This document shows positions 27,250 through 36,498 of a DNA stretch of 64,000 bases, in pieces. Where the stretch lies: contig CBDCUC010000040.1 in the NCBI GenBank assembly GCA_965222485.1, forward strand, positions 868,001 to 932,000, written 5' to 3'. Within the stretch, counting starts at the first letter, position 1; every line of letters begins with the position of its first letter. Both the position numbers and the translations under genes were made by a program. The stretch comes from CBDCUC01 sp965222485. GTDB taxonomy: Bacteria; Pseudomonadota; Alphaproteobacteria; Rhizobiales; Hyphomicrobiaceae. The notes under the pieces are model-generated. The model saw only the letters and a program-made list of their open reading frames with translations, did no database searches and was not told the origin of the DNA.

Positions 27250-29160
27250 TCACACGGCACGTATTGCCGGTAACTTCACGACAAAGCGGGCACCAAGCCT
27301 CTTATCCTGGCTGTCTCGATTCAACTCATCTGAAGGCTCAATGCGATTTTCCGCCCAGATCTCACCGCCGTGCGCCTCGATAATCTCCTTTGAGATACTA
27401 AGGCCAAGCCCGGAGTTATCCCCCCGGCTGGACTCATCGTCGGGCCGATACGTGTAAAAGCGCTCAAACACGGTTTTGAGCTTGTCTTCGTCGATACCCG
27501 GTCCTTCATCCTCAATGGAAACAATGACCCAGTCTCCGTTTCGACGTCCCGTGACAGTGACCGTTGTTCCGGGTTGCGAGAATGACACCGCATTGTCGAC
27601 GAGGTTGGTGAGCACTTGCGCCAACCGACCCTCATTGCCTGAGACCATGAAGTCATTCGGTTTTGCACGCTGAGGCAGGTCGAGAATCAAAGTGCAATGT
27701 CGTTCGTCTGCCTTATCCTCAAATATGGTGTTCACACTCTCCAGTATCGATCGCATGGAGACGGTGCTTTGGCTTTGCCGCGCCAGCTCGGCGTCCAGCC
27801 GCGATGCGCTGGAAACATCCGAAATCAGCCTGTTGAGACGTTTGAGCTCCAGTTGAATTTGCTCAACAAGCTGATGACGTTGCTCCTCTGTTTTTGCATA
27901 TTCCAGCGATTGCGCGGTCGAACTGGCGGCGGTTAGCGGGTTCTTGAGTTCGTGCGCGACATCGGCGGCAAATTTCTCGCTGGCTTCGATGCGCCGGTAG
28001 AGTGCCTGCGTCATGGCACGCAGCGCTCCGGCAAGCATTCCAACCTCGTCTTTGCGGTCCGAATAGTCAGGCAGCTCGCTATGCGTGTTAATATCGCGCC
28101 GGACAATTTCCGACACCTTCGCTAGCCGTTTCATCGGGCCGGCAACCGTTCGTGCCAGGATAAAAGATGTGATGATGCTGGCGAGCAACGCCAATGCAGC
28201 AAGCGGCCAAATCGCACTGCGCTCTTCAGCCAGGATCGCATCGATCTCACCGGGAGGCGTCGACAGCAGCAATACACCTAATATCGATTTGGTGCGGCGG
28301 ATCGGAACCGCCATTGAAACGATCTGCTCGCCACCCTTGTCGAGCAGCAGCATACCCTCAGGCTTACCCTCTAACGCCATGCGGACTTCGGGATAGTATT
28401 TGCCGTTTGCGGAACCGATTTCCTTGTAGACCTGCACCTCTCGCCCGATCAGCCAGTGGCGCAACCGTGTCCAAAAATTCTTTGTTTTGGGCCGGCTTTT
28501 GTCTTTTCGTGCGCTTTCCTCTGCTAGCGATCCACGCGTCAAAAGCCAATTGGTATCGATGACAAGATCGCCTTCGCGGTCATAGACACGTCCACGCGTA
28601 TTGGTTGGCCGTGTCAGGCGCTTCAAGATCGGTGCAATGCGTTCCGGCCCGATCGAATGCTCCAGTTTGGAAAATCCATCATCGCTAAATGGGGCTAGTG
28701 CGTCCGCTCCAGTAGGCAAATTATCGGTATCAAGGATGATGTGCCCGCCACGCTCGACTTTGGCGCCGCTGGCGATGGCTGCTGCAATAATCTCACCCTG
28801 TACGCGCAAGGCCTCGCGTTTTGCATTGATGAGCCAGCCGCTGTTTTGATTGAGGTAGAGAATGCCGCCGAACAGAATGACGAAACCCAACAGGTTCGAC
28901 GCCATGATCTTGCGCAGCATATTGGCAGAGATAAAGCGCACCACCGGCTGCCGGTAGAACCAGTCGCTTATCGCAACATGGACGGGCCCGCCAATCCGGC
29001 ACTGGGATGCAAGCGTGCGCAGCCGCTTGGGCGGCTCGGGCAGATTGGCGTACCCTTCGGCAATCGTTCGCTTGGCAGCGCGCAACGTGGCCGACGTGCG
29101 CTCAAACAATTGAGTGCCGGGCCTTATGCGGACGTCTTCTTGCTCGCCTCTGAGCGCCAT
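27250..29160 (-). CDS. chvG: ChvG/ExoS-type sensor histidine kinase
   Basis: 636 residues from the ATG at 29160 (GGA seven bases upstream); a GTG at 29175 would add five residues. Order: N-terminal cytoplasmic part, membrane helix (about 85-105), periplasmic sensor domain (to about 315), second helix (about 318-340), HAMP, HisKA with FAADVAHELKNPLTAA, and HATPase with NLVDNAVSFS, EDEGPGIDEDK and NSGLGLSISKEII. ChvG senses acid and envelope conditions and phosphorylates ChvI, controlling polysaccharide and envelope genes in rhizobia. Position beside hprK, chvI and pckA is the standard order. Confidence 0.95.
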   Translation of the reverse strand: MALRGEQEDVRIRPGTQLFERTSATLRAAKRTIAEGYANLPEPPKRLRTLASQCRIGGPVHVAISDWFYRQPVVRFISANMLRKIMASNLLGFVILFGGILYLNQNSGWLINAKREALRVQGEIIAAAIASGAKVERGGHIILDTDNLPTGADALAPFSDDGFSKLEHSIGPERIAPILKRLTRPTNTRGRVYDREGDLVIDTNWLLTRGSLAEESARKDKSRPKTKNFWTRLRHWLIGREVQVYKEIGSANGKYYPEVRMALEGKPEGMLLLDKGGEQIVSMAVPIRRTKSILGVLLLSTPPGEIDAILAEERSAIWPLAALALLASIITSFILARTVAGPMKRLAKVSEIVRRDINTHSELPDYSDRKDEVGMLAGALRAMTQALYRRIEASEKFAADVAHELKNPLTAASSTAQSLEYAKTEEQRHQLVEQIQLELKRLNRLISDVSSASRLDAELARQSQSTVSMRSILESVNTIFEDKADERHCTLILDLPQRAKPNDFMVSGNEGRLAQVLTNLVDNAVSFSQPGTTVTVTGRRNGDWVIVSIEDEGPGIDEDKLKTVFERFYTYRPDDESSRGDNSGLGLSISKEIIEAHGGEIWAENRIEPSDELNRDSQDKRLGARFVVKLPAIRAV

Positions 29161-29293
29161 TGCGAATTCCAACACTTAAGACAGTGTGCCACCGACAGAG
29201 CAGCACCATGCAGTGGCTCGCTACGCGTCGCCAAAACTGTCGTTGGGTCAGCTTAGCGGACCGGCAGCGGCACGCTCATTCAGCAGCACTGCC

Positions 29294-30001
29294 TCAAGCC
29301 TCTTTGAAGCGGTAGCCCACTCCATAAAGCGTTTCAATCACATCAAATTCGTCATCGACATGCTTGAACTTCTTGCGCAACCGCTTGATGTGACTATCGA
29401 TCGTGCGGTCGTCGACATAGACTTGGTCATCATAGGCAGCATCCATCAACGCGTCGCGCGTCTTAACGACGCCTGGGCGGGCCGCCAGTGCCTGAAGAAT
29501 AAGGAATTCGGTGACCGTGAGCGTAACCGGCTTGTTGTCCCAGTGGCAGGTGTGCCTCTCCGGATCAAGCTTCAGCTTACCGCGCTCCAGCACGCAGGCC
29601 GCCTCGGTATTGTCGTTGTGCGGATCTTTGGCGCCGGACCGGCGCAACACGGCCTTAACCCGCTCAACCACCAGGCGCTGGGAGAAGGGCTTGGCGATAT
29701 AGTCGTCGGCGCCCATTTTCAAACCGAACAGTTCGTCGATTTCCTCATCCTTTGAGGTGAGGAAGATCACAGGCATCTCCGACTGCTGGCGCATGCGGCG
29801 CAACAGTTCCATCCCGTCCATGCGCGGCATCTTGATATCGAATATTCCCAGGTCAGCGGGCTCGTCGCTCAGCGCTTCCAACGCCGCAACACCATCGTTA
29901 TAGGTGCGAACCTTGTACCCTTCAGCTTCCAGAGCCATACGCAATGATGTCAGAATATTCCGTTCGTCATCGACGAGTGCAATCGTACTTTTCTCTTTCA
30001 T
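29294..30001 (-). CDS. chvI: ChvI response regulator
   Basis: 235 residues, OmpR/PhoB type. Receiver domain with the acidic pocket Asp11/Asp12, phospho-acceptor Asp55 in LGIFDIKMP and the conserved Lys in YIAKPFS. The C-terminal winged helix ends in VDDRTIDSHIKRLRKKF and TLYGVGYRF. Partner of ChvG, whose gene follows after 133 bp. Divergent from the HugZ-like gene, so the 156-bp gap between them probably holds both promoters. Confidence 0.96.
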   Translation of the reverse strand: MKEKSTIALVDDERNILTSLRMALEAEGYKVRTYNDGVAALEALSDEPADLGIFDIKMPRMDGMELLRRMRQQSEMPVIFLTSKDEEIDELFGLKMGADDYIAKPFSQRLVVERVKAVLRRSGAKDPHNDNTEAACVLERGKLKLDPERHTCHWDNKPVTLTVTEFLILQALAARPGVVKTRDALMDAAYDDQVYVDDRTIDSHIKRLRKKFKHVDDEFDVIETLYGVGYRFKEA

Positions 30002-30157
30002 TTCTCATCCGTCCCTGTCACGCCGGGCAGCCCATTATTTGTGCGTGCCGTCAGCGCTTTATGGCCTCATGGTGTAGCAAATGTGGCGTTCCCACTTTTC
30101 ATCGGGCCATGTGAACCGTATCTGAATAGGTAGTAGGCCGAAACCGGGCAATTGGGC

Positions 30158-30949
30158 ATGACTGTTGACGATTCCTCCAGACCGACTGATTCGGGCACCA
30201 ATACGGGCAATTACGGGCATCCGGTACCAACTGAAGCCCGTCAGCTGGTGCGTTGCGGTCTAAACGCGGCCCTGGCCACGGTCGATCAGGCGTCGGGGCA
30301 CCCGTACGCGTCCTTGATAACGGTTGCAACGCTGAGCGAGGGCACGCCAATCGCGCTTCTGTCTGGCCTCGCCCGCCATACACGCAACCTAGACCGTAAC
30401 ACGCACGCAAGTCTCCTTTATGAGCACCAGGCCTCCCAACGTGAAGATCCCCTGGCGGCAGCCAGACTGACGCTGATGGGTACGATGTCGCCGACGCCAA
30501 ACCCATTCGCGGCACAACGGTTTCTTGCACGTCATCCGGAAGCGGAGCAATACGCGGAATTTGCTGACTTCGCCTATTATTCGTTTGCTGTCGAAGAGGC
30601 GCACTTTATTGGCGGATTTGGGAGGATTGAGACGCTTTCGGCCAGCCAACTGTTTCCGTCCCATCTGAGCGTCCCCGGCCTTGCAAAAGCGGAAGAAGAA
30701 CTGATCGCAGCCCTTAATAGCCGTGAACCGGATTGCGCGCGTCGGTTGGCAGAGCGGGATAGCGCCGGGGCCGAACCTGCGTCAGAATGGAGAATCACTG
30801 GTATAGACGCTGCAGGTATCGACTTGGTTGGCCAGCACCTGCCAGACTCAGCTGGTTTTGCGCCTTACTGCACGAGACGCGCAGATTTTGTTACCCCTGC
30901 GCAGTCAGTGGCCGAAGTTGAGGCACGTGTGGACAGCCTATTGGCATGA
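30158..30949 (+). CDS. HugZ-like pyridoxamine-5-phosphate-oxidase-fold protein with DUF2470
   Basis: 263 residues. The N-terminal split-barrel domain (about 20-160) reads ALATVDQASGHPYASLITVA and LSGLARHTRNLDRNTHASLL, as in the flavin or haem-binding HugZ group. The C-terminal part (about 175-262) matches the DUF2470 region (ITGIDAAGIDLV). HugZ proteins degrade haem; here a haem or FMN cofactor cannot be decided from sequence. The ATG at 30158 is preferred to a TTG at 30152. It starts divergently from chvI. Confidence 0.87.
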   Translation: MTVDDSSRPTDSGTNTGNYGHPVPTEARQLVRCGLNAALATVDQASGHPYASLITVATLSEGTPIALLSGLARHTRNLDRNTHASLLYEHQASQREDPLAAARLTLMGTMSPTPNPFAAQRFLARHPEAEQYAEFADFAYYSFAVEEAHFIGGFGRIETLSASQLFPSHLSVPGLAKAEEELIAALNSREPDCARRLAERDSAGAEPASEWRITGIDAAGIDLVGQHLPDSAGFAPYCTRRADFVTPAQSVAEVEARVDSLLA

Positions 30950-31332
30950 AACCTGCCGTCGGAGACATAATAGTGCAGTGTTGGGGCAAGCATCTCGCCG
31001 GTCGGACGGCCGAAGCAGCTGTTAAACATAGACGCAAGAATGAGACACTGAGAACATAGGACATTCTACTAACTTGCATGACGGCGCTAAGTTGGCCTAG
31101 TCAATGCATGTCCAAAATCTTGTAATTGTCGAGATTAACTGTGTTCACCCTGCACGATTGCGCGGTAGTTGTGAATTCACAGTGTTTTTTCCGACCGATA
31201 CGGGCAGCGCGGTCTACGTTGCTGCACGTATTTGAACGAGCGGCGAACGGTGCCAGGCGTGCGGGATAACTGGTCCAATGCAAGCGTCGCCTCAAAGACC
31301 GTGAGCCAGTGGCCCGCGACCATAGGCAGAGC
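30950..31332. other. Intergenic region upstream of pckA (383 bp)
   Basis: No gene supported on either strand. Presumably holds the pckA promoter and leader; I see no recognisable operator. In rhizobia pckA expression responds to carbon source and to ChvI, but no binding motif can be claimed here. Confidence 0.45.
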
Positions 31333-32934
31333 ATGAGCGACGAAAACCCAATGCTGACATTCCCTCTTAATGCTGCAAAAGGCATCAAGCATAATCTCAC
31401 GGTGGCCGAGCTTATTGAACAGGCTTTGCTGCGCGACGAGGGTAAACTTGCTGCTTCAGGTGCATTCGTTGTTGAAACGGGTCAGCATACGGGTCGATCA
31501 GCCGCGGACAAATACATTGTTCGTGATGCTGAGAGCGAAGATGCCATCTGGTGGGACAATGCCAAGCCAATGGCGGAAGAGCAGTTTGACCGCCTGTTTC
31601 ATGAGTTCAAGCAATTCGCGCAACACAAAGAACTGTTCGTTCAGGATCTCTACGGTGGCGCTGATGAGACGTACCGGCTGCCGACGCGCATCGTTTGCGA
31701 ATATGCGTGGCATGCCTTGTTCATTCGACACCTTCTGCGCCGGCCGGAGCAATCCGAGCTAGCCGGCTTCGAACCGCAGTTCACCGTCGTCAACTTGCCG
31801 AGCTTTCGCGCAGCACCTGACTATCATGACACGCGCTCCGAAACGGTGATTGCGTGCAATTTCACCAAGCGCATCGTTCTCATTGGCGGCACGTCCTACG
31901 CAGGCGAGACAAAGAAGAGCGTCTTTTCTTTCCTCAACTACATTCTTCCTGCCAATGGTGTCATGCCGATGCACTGCTCTGCCAATGTTGGCGACGATGG
32001 TGACTCGGCTGTATTCTTTGGCCTGTCGGGAACCGGCAAGACAACCCTTTCCGCCGACAATTCGCGCACGCTTCTGGGCGATGACGAGCACGGATGGTCG
32101 CCAGACGGCATCTTCAACTTCGAGGGAGGCTGCTACGCCAAGACGATCAGGTTGTCTGCCGAAGCCGAACCAGAGATCTTTGACGCATCCAATAGTTTCG
32201 CAACAGTCCTGGAAAACGTCATTCTTAACGATCAGCGTATCCCTGATTTCGATGACGGACGGCTAACTGAAAATACCAGGTCGGCCTACCCGTTAGATTA
32301 CATCGCCAATGCCAGTGAGACCGGTTGCGCTGGGCACCCCAAAAACATCGTGATGCTCACGGCCGACGCATTCGGCGTGCTGCCACCGATCGCCAAGCTG
32401 ACACCGGCGCAGGCCATGTATCACTTCCTGTCCGGGTACACGGCCAAGGTTGCTGGAACGGAGAAAGGCATGGGTAATGAGCCCGAGGCGACCTTCTCGA
32501 CCTGCTTTGGCGCTCCATTTATGCCGCGCCATCCATCCGTTTATGGCAATCTACTTCGCGAATTGATCGCAAAGCACGGCGTTGACTGCTGGCTGGTCAA
32601 TACCGGTTGGACGGGCGGCAAGTACGGGACTGGAACGCGTATGCCGATCAAGGCCACACGCAGATTGCTGAATGCGGCGCTTAACGGTGAGCTCAAATCA
32701 AAGCCGACGCGCATCGACCCGCTGTTCGGTTTTGAGGTTCCCACGGAGTTGGACGGGATCGATCCATCCATCCTGAAACCGCGCGACACGTGGGCCGATC
32801 CGGCTGCCTACGATCGCACAGCTGCCGCGCTTGTGGAAATGTTCACCAAGAACTTCGCGGTCTACATCGATCACGTCGATTCGGAGGTGCTCGCTGCCGG
32901 CCCTGTCATTCCGAGCGCTGACGCGGCCGAGTAG
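31333..32934 (+). CDS. pckA: Phosphoenolpyruvate carboxykinase (ATP)
   Basis: 533 residues. Converts oxaloacetate and ATP to phosphoenolpyruvate, the entry step of gluconeogenesis. Motifs: TGQHTGRSAADKYIV, the PEPCK-specific P-loop FGLSGTGKTTLSAD, DDEHGWSPDGIFNFEGGCYAK (metal site) and TGGKYGTGTRMPI. The ATG at 31333 (AGGCAG upstream) is chosen over an in-frame GTG at 31309 because it gives the normal family length. It lies near chvI and hprK, as in other Rhizobiales. Confidence 0.97.
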   Translation: MSDENPMLTFPLNAAKGIKHNLTVAELIEQALLRDEGKLAASGAFVVETGQHTGRSAADKYIVRDAESEDAIWWDNAKPMAEEQFDRLFHEFKQFAQHKELFVQDLYGGADETYRLPTRIVCEYAWHALFIRHLLRRPEQSELAGFEPQFTVVNLPSFRAAPDYHDTRSETVIACNFTKRIVLIGGTSYAGETKKSVFSFLNYILPANGVMPMHCSANVGDDGDSAVFFGLSGTGKTTLSADNSRTLLGDDEHGWSPDGIFNFEGGCYAKTIRLSAEAEPEIFDASNSFATVLENVILNDQRIPDFDDGRLTENTRSAYPLDYIANASETGCAGHPKNIVMLTADAFGVLPPIAKLTPAQAMYHFLSGYTAKVAGTEKGMGNEPEATFSTCFGAPFMPRHPSVYGNLLRELIAKHGVDCWLVNTGWTGGKYGTGTRMPIKATRRLLNAALNGELKSKPTRIDPLFGFEVPTELDGIDPSILKPRDTWADPAAYDRTAAALVEMFTKNFAVYIDHVDSEVLAAGPVIPSADAAE

Positions 32935-33089
32935 CCGGTTCCGGCCCGGCGATCGCGTCACAATTGCAAACACCTGATCCGCGGGCCAGAATGCTCATGG
33001 CCGCCTGGCTGACTGGTCGGCCGCCAATCGTCATGCGATTTGGCATGTTGTCGTTTGTTAGTCTGACGGGCCTGCCCGGGGAGGGCCGC

Positions 33090-33935
33090 ATGCGTGTGTT
33101 GGGTGCACTACTGGCGTCGGTTCTTTTTTGTTTCGTTGTGGGTGTGATGCCAATTTGCGCGGGCCAAACTTCGGCAAAGGCTGCGGAGCTATCGATTTCA
33201 ATCGGCGATGAAACAAAGACATTCAATACGGCAGATCTGCTGCGGCACCCGGACTTGAAGCAGGTCGAAGTTCAATCCGACATTGCATATGGGCGCACCA
33301 TGCGGTTTTCCGCGGTACCGCTTTTGTCGCTTACCGGCGCGCTGGACCACCAGCGCCATGACACCCTTGAAGCGCGTGCCGTTGATGGTTTCATCTCTCA
33401 AATCCCAATTGCGATGGTTTTGAGGGCGCGGAATGATGGAGCCGTTGCCTGGATCGCCGTGGAAGACGCGCAGACCAAATGGCCGAATTTGCCGGGCAAG
33501 GACTATTCCGCCGGGCCGTTTTACCTCATCTGGCAGTTTCCGGACCGATCCGGCGTCAAACCGACCTACTGGCCTTACGCTCTGGCATCATTAACAGCGG
33601 TGGCATCTCCGCTACAGCGCTGGCCGCAGCTTGCCGTAGCAGACAGGTTGCCCCAGGACGCACCTGAACGGATAGGACTGACCGTGTTTGTATCCAACTG
33701 TCTGGCCTGTCACCGCATGAACGGTGGTGGTGATTCTGAAATCGGGCCCGATTTAGGCCGCCCCATGTCGCCGACGCAGTACATGACCCTTACTGGGCTA
33801 AAGCGCCTTATTCGAAACCCCGCATCGGTTCGCGCATGGCCCAATATGCAGATGTCGGGTTTCGACGTTGACGCGATATCAAACGCGGAATTAGACGCGC
33901 TCGTTGGCTACCTTGCCCATAAGGCCGGACACTAG
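33090..33935 (+). CDS. Secreted cytochrome c family protein with N-terminal molybdopterin-domain-like region
   Basis: 281 residues from the ATG at 33090, which has an excellent GGGGAGGG ribosome site. Signal peptide about 1-33. The middle (about 35-190) includes NTADLLRHPDLKQVEV, MRFSAVPLLSLTG and GPFYLIWQFPD, resembling a sulfite-oxidase-type molybdopterin-binding fold that lacks the catalytic Cys. The C-terminal part (about 205-281) is a cytochrome c domain with the haem motif CLACH and a likely axial Met in MQMSGF. Probably a periplasmic electron carrier; its partner is unknown. It follows pckA by 155 bp. Confidence 0.78.
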   Translation: MRVLGALLASVLFCFVVGVMPICAGQTSAKAAELSISIGDETKTFNTADLLRHPDLKQVEVQSDIAYGRTMRFSAVPLLSLTGALDHQRHDTLEARAVDGFISQIPIAMVLRARNDGAVAWIAVEDAQTKWPNLPGKDYSAGPFYLIWQFPDRSGVKPTYWPYALASLTAVASPLQRWPQLAVADRLPQDAPERIGLTVFVSNCLACHRMNGGGDSEIGPDLGRPMSPTQYMTLTGLKRLIRNPASVRAWPNMQMSGFDVDAISNAELDALVGYLAHKAGH

Positions 33936-34005
33936 CCCTGACAGTTTTACCGAAAGCCCGTTAGGCGGTTTCGTACAAGCTGAACAAATGATGGGCCGTG
34001 TGGAA

Positions 34006-34036
34006 GGCGAGGGAACCGATGCGCGGCTCCCTCGCC
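34006..34036 (-). terminator. Hairpin after the 53-residue secreted protein gene
   Basis: Perfect 9-bp stem (34006-34014 with 34028-34036) eight bases past the stop at 34044. The T-tract on the minus strand is weak. It may also serve the cytochrome gene that converges on it. Confidence 0.6.
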
Positions 34037-34043
34037 CATCAGC

Positions 34044-34205
34044 CTAGTGACCATAGCGCTCAAGCAGGTCCTGCTGCTGGGGGGTTGCACTACCTGATTT
34101 CTTGGCAATTCGCGCAAGCTCCAACTCGCCAATGGAGTTGGCAAATGCTGGAGCAGCAGCGCTGAATACTGCGGCCGAGACAACGGCGATGACAAGAGTC
34201 TTCAT
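34044..34205 (-). CDS. Small secreted protein, 53 residues, unknown function
   Basis: Reads MKTLVIAVVSAAVFSAAAPAF as two joined parts: a Lys-containing start and a hydrophobic signal peptide with an AFA-NS cleavage site at about residue 22. The mature part of about 31 residues has an amphipathic helix (IGELELARIAKKSGS) and ends in QQQDLLERYGH. The ATG is preceded by a strong AGAAGGA ribosome site (34212-34218 region), and a hairpin follows the stop, so it is very likely a real gene despite its size. It is divergent from a TetR regulator, 148 bp away, which may control it. Confidence 0.78.
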   Translation of the reverse strand: MKTLVIAVVSAAVFSAAAPAFANSIGELELARIAKKSGSATPQQQDLLERYGH

Positions 34206-34353
34206 GATAAACATCCTTCTGTTTTATTGTTCGTGACTAAGTGGTAACGTATTGGGAGGGGAGGCCTGTGCGCTCCTTCCGAGAACCAATAATGGTTATT
34301 TCGGACTGTTCAGTAAAATAAACTCAGATAAGAGATGTGTGACAGGGGGTGAT

Positions 34354-34914
34354 GTGCCAAGGCGGAGGGAATTCAACCCGGAACAAGCGATGGAAGACAT
34401 GCTGACTGTGTTTTGGGACAAGGGATATGACGCCACTTCAATTGAGGATCTCGAGCTCGTGACCGGCGTCAAGCGCCAGAGCCTTTACCGTGCATTTGGC
34501 GATAAGAGAGACATGTACATCGCCGCCTTACGTCAATACGCACAGACCGCCATTGCCGAAATTGCAGAACTCTTGGACAAGGGCGACACGGCTGAGAAAC
34601 GAATCCAAACCCTGATAAAGCATGTATTGAGAACAGGTGATCGTCGCGGCTGCTTTCTGTGCAACGCCTCTATCGACCAGGCACCGCATGATATGGAAAC
34701 CGACGAATTGGTGCGCCAGTCATTTGTCCGCCTTGAGCGAATATTTGCCAATGCGCTTGCGGTTAGTGCGCCGTATGAACGTGACAAGGTGATGAGGCGT
34801 AGGATGGCACGCAAGCTTTTAACGGGCTTCTTCGGCCTGCGGGTGTTACAAAAGGCAGCTTTGCCATTAGCAACTCTAAATGATGCGGCATCCCTCATTA
34901 TCGCCGAGATATAA
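34354..34914 (+). CDS. TetR/AcrR family transcriptional regulator
   Basis: 186 residues from the GTG at 34354, which has AGGGGG four to five bases upstream and gives the normal N-terminus MPRRREFNPEQAMEDML; a GTG at 34339 and a TTG at 34252 are less likely. The helix-turn-helix reads GYDATSIEDLELVTGVKRQSLYRAFGDK. The C-terminal domain contains GDRRGCFLCNAS, as in a common TetR subgroup that regulates detoxification or transport genes. Divergent from the small secreted protein gene. The 148 bp between them is AT-rich but has no perfect palindrome that I can find. Confidence 0.87.
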   Translation: MPRRREFNPEQAMEDMLTVFWDKGYDATSIEDLELVTGVKRQSLYRAFGDKRDMYIAALRQYAQTAIAEIAELLDKGDTAEKRIQTLIKHVLRTGDRRGCFLCNASIDQAPHDMETDELVRQSFVRLERIFANALAVSAPYERDKVMRRRMARKLLTGFFGLRVLQKAALPLATLNDAASLIIAEI

Positions 34915-35028
34915 CATTAGATCGCCGCGCCGAAGCTGCATTGTGCCCGATGGGCGGCTATTAACACTTCACGACGGCGGCGTCTCGCCGCAGAAACGCG
35001 CCGATATCACAATCGACGGAGAAACCGC

Positions 35029-36246
35029 ATGAGCGGCTATGACATTATCGAGACGCCAGCGGGTGCGCCGGTCAAGATGTGGACGAAGAATGTCGCGATC
35101 GACGATGGCGCGATTGCGCAAATGCAGAACGTTGCCAAGTTGCCATTCATTCATAAGCATGTCGCGGCAATGCCTGACTGCCATTGGGGCATCGGTGCCA
35201 CGGTGGGTTCGGTCATTCCCACCAAGGGCGCGATTATTCCCGCGGCCGTCGGCGTCGATATCGGTTGTGGCATGATGGCATGGAAGCTCACGGTTTCGGC
35301 AAAGGACCTGCCTGACAACCTAAGCGCCGTTCGCTCCGACATTGAGCGCGCAGTTCCGCATGGGTTTGTGTCCACCAAGGGCCGGGCACGCAAGGGCGGA
35401 TGGGAGGTCGTGCCGGATTCCGTCGTCACGCGGTGGCGTGATTTGGAAAACCGTTACCGCGCGCTCATTGAAAAGCATCCGCGCATTTCGCACAAAAGCC
35501 CCAGCCATCAACTGGGTTCACTAGGCACCGGCAATCACTTCATTGAAGTCTGTCTCGATGAGAATGATGCCGTATGGGTCATGCTACATTCCGGTTCGCG
35601 CGGGCCGGGCAATGCCATCGGCCAGTATTTCATTGAACGGGCCAAACGCGATATGGAGCGCCATGCCATCCATTTGCCAGATGCAAACCTTGCCTATTTC
35701 AAGGAAGGCAGCGAACATTTCGATGATTATGTCGAAGCGCTCGTGTGGGCTCAGGACTACGCATGGGAAAACCGGCAGGCAATGATGGACGCTGTGTTAC
35801 GCGTTTTGAAAAAGCACCTGCCGAAGTTCAAAATCGGCGACATGGCCGTCAATTGTCATCATAACTATGCGGTGATTGAGGAGCACTTTGGCGAGGAGGT
35901 ATGGGTCACGCGCAAGGGCGCCGTGCGCGCGCAGAAAGGCGACCTGGGCATTATTCCAGGCTCCATGGGCACAGGCTCATTCATCGTCAGGGGCAAGGGA
36001 AATACTGAGAGCTTTTGTTCGTGCTCACATGGTGCCGGCCGCGCCATGTCCCGCTCCGAAGCCAAGCAGCGCATCACGCTAAAAGATCACCGCGCCGCCA
36101 CAGAAGGTATTGAGTGCCGCAAGGATTCCGGTGTGATCGACGAAAGCCCCGCGGCCTATAAGGACATCTCTTCCGTTATCGCCGCGCAGACCGATTTGAT
36201 CGAAGTGGTCCATCAGCTCCGCCAGGTCGTCAACGTCAAAGGTTGA
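35029..36246 (+). CDS. rtcB: RNA-splicing ligase RtcB
   Basis: 405 residues. RtcB joins RNA ends with 2',3'-cyclic phosphate or 3'-phosphate to 5'-OH ends through a GTP-dependent guanylylated His. Motifs: GVDIGCGMMAW (metal-binding Asp and Cys), GSLGTGNHFIEV, HSGSRGPGNAIGQ, HNYAVIEEHF and the guanylylation segment SCSHGAGRAMSR. A GGAGA ribosome site precedes the ATG. No archease or RtcA gene is adjacent, so its substrate here (tRNA or damaged RNA repair) is open. Confidence 0.95.
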   Translation: MSGYDIIETPAGAPVKMWTKNVAIDDGAIAQMQNVAKLPFIHKHVAAMPDCHWGIGATVGSVIPTKGAIIPAAVGVDIGCGMMAWKLTVSAKDLPDNLSAVRSDIERAVPHGFVSTKGRARKGGWEVVPDSVVTRWRDLENRYRALIEKHPRISHKSPSHQLGSLGTGNHFIEVCLDENDAVWVMLHSGSRGPGNAIGQYFIERAKRDMERHAIHLPDANLAYFKEGSEHFDDYVEALVWAQDYAWENRQAMMDAVLRVLKKHLPKFKIGDMAVNCHHNYAVIEEHFGEEVWVTRKGAVRAQKGDLGIIPGSMGTGSFIVRGKGNTESFCSCSHGAGRAMSRSEAKQRITLKDHRAATEGIECRKDSGVIDESPAAYKDISSVIAAQTDLIEVVHQLRQVVNVKG

Positions 36247-36498
36247 TATGGGCGGCAGGACACCTCCTCTTTCCACCGAAGCGCGGACATCGCCATAAAC
36301 TAGACCGAGCCCGCGATGGGCCAGCAGCTGCCGCCGACCGAAAATTGTCCGCACTCAGACAAATGCGGCACGGTTAACTAAGCTGAAAATTCAAATGGTA
36401 AGGCCATTGGGTTCACAGCCCTCTTCACTTGGCGTTCATATTCCGGCCGCTAAACGGACATTGGAAGGACTCAACGCAAAAATGAATGGGACGACTAC

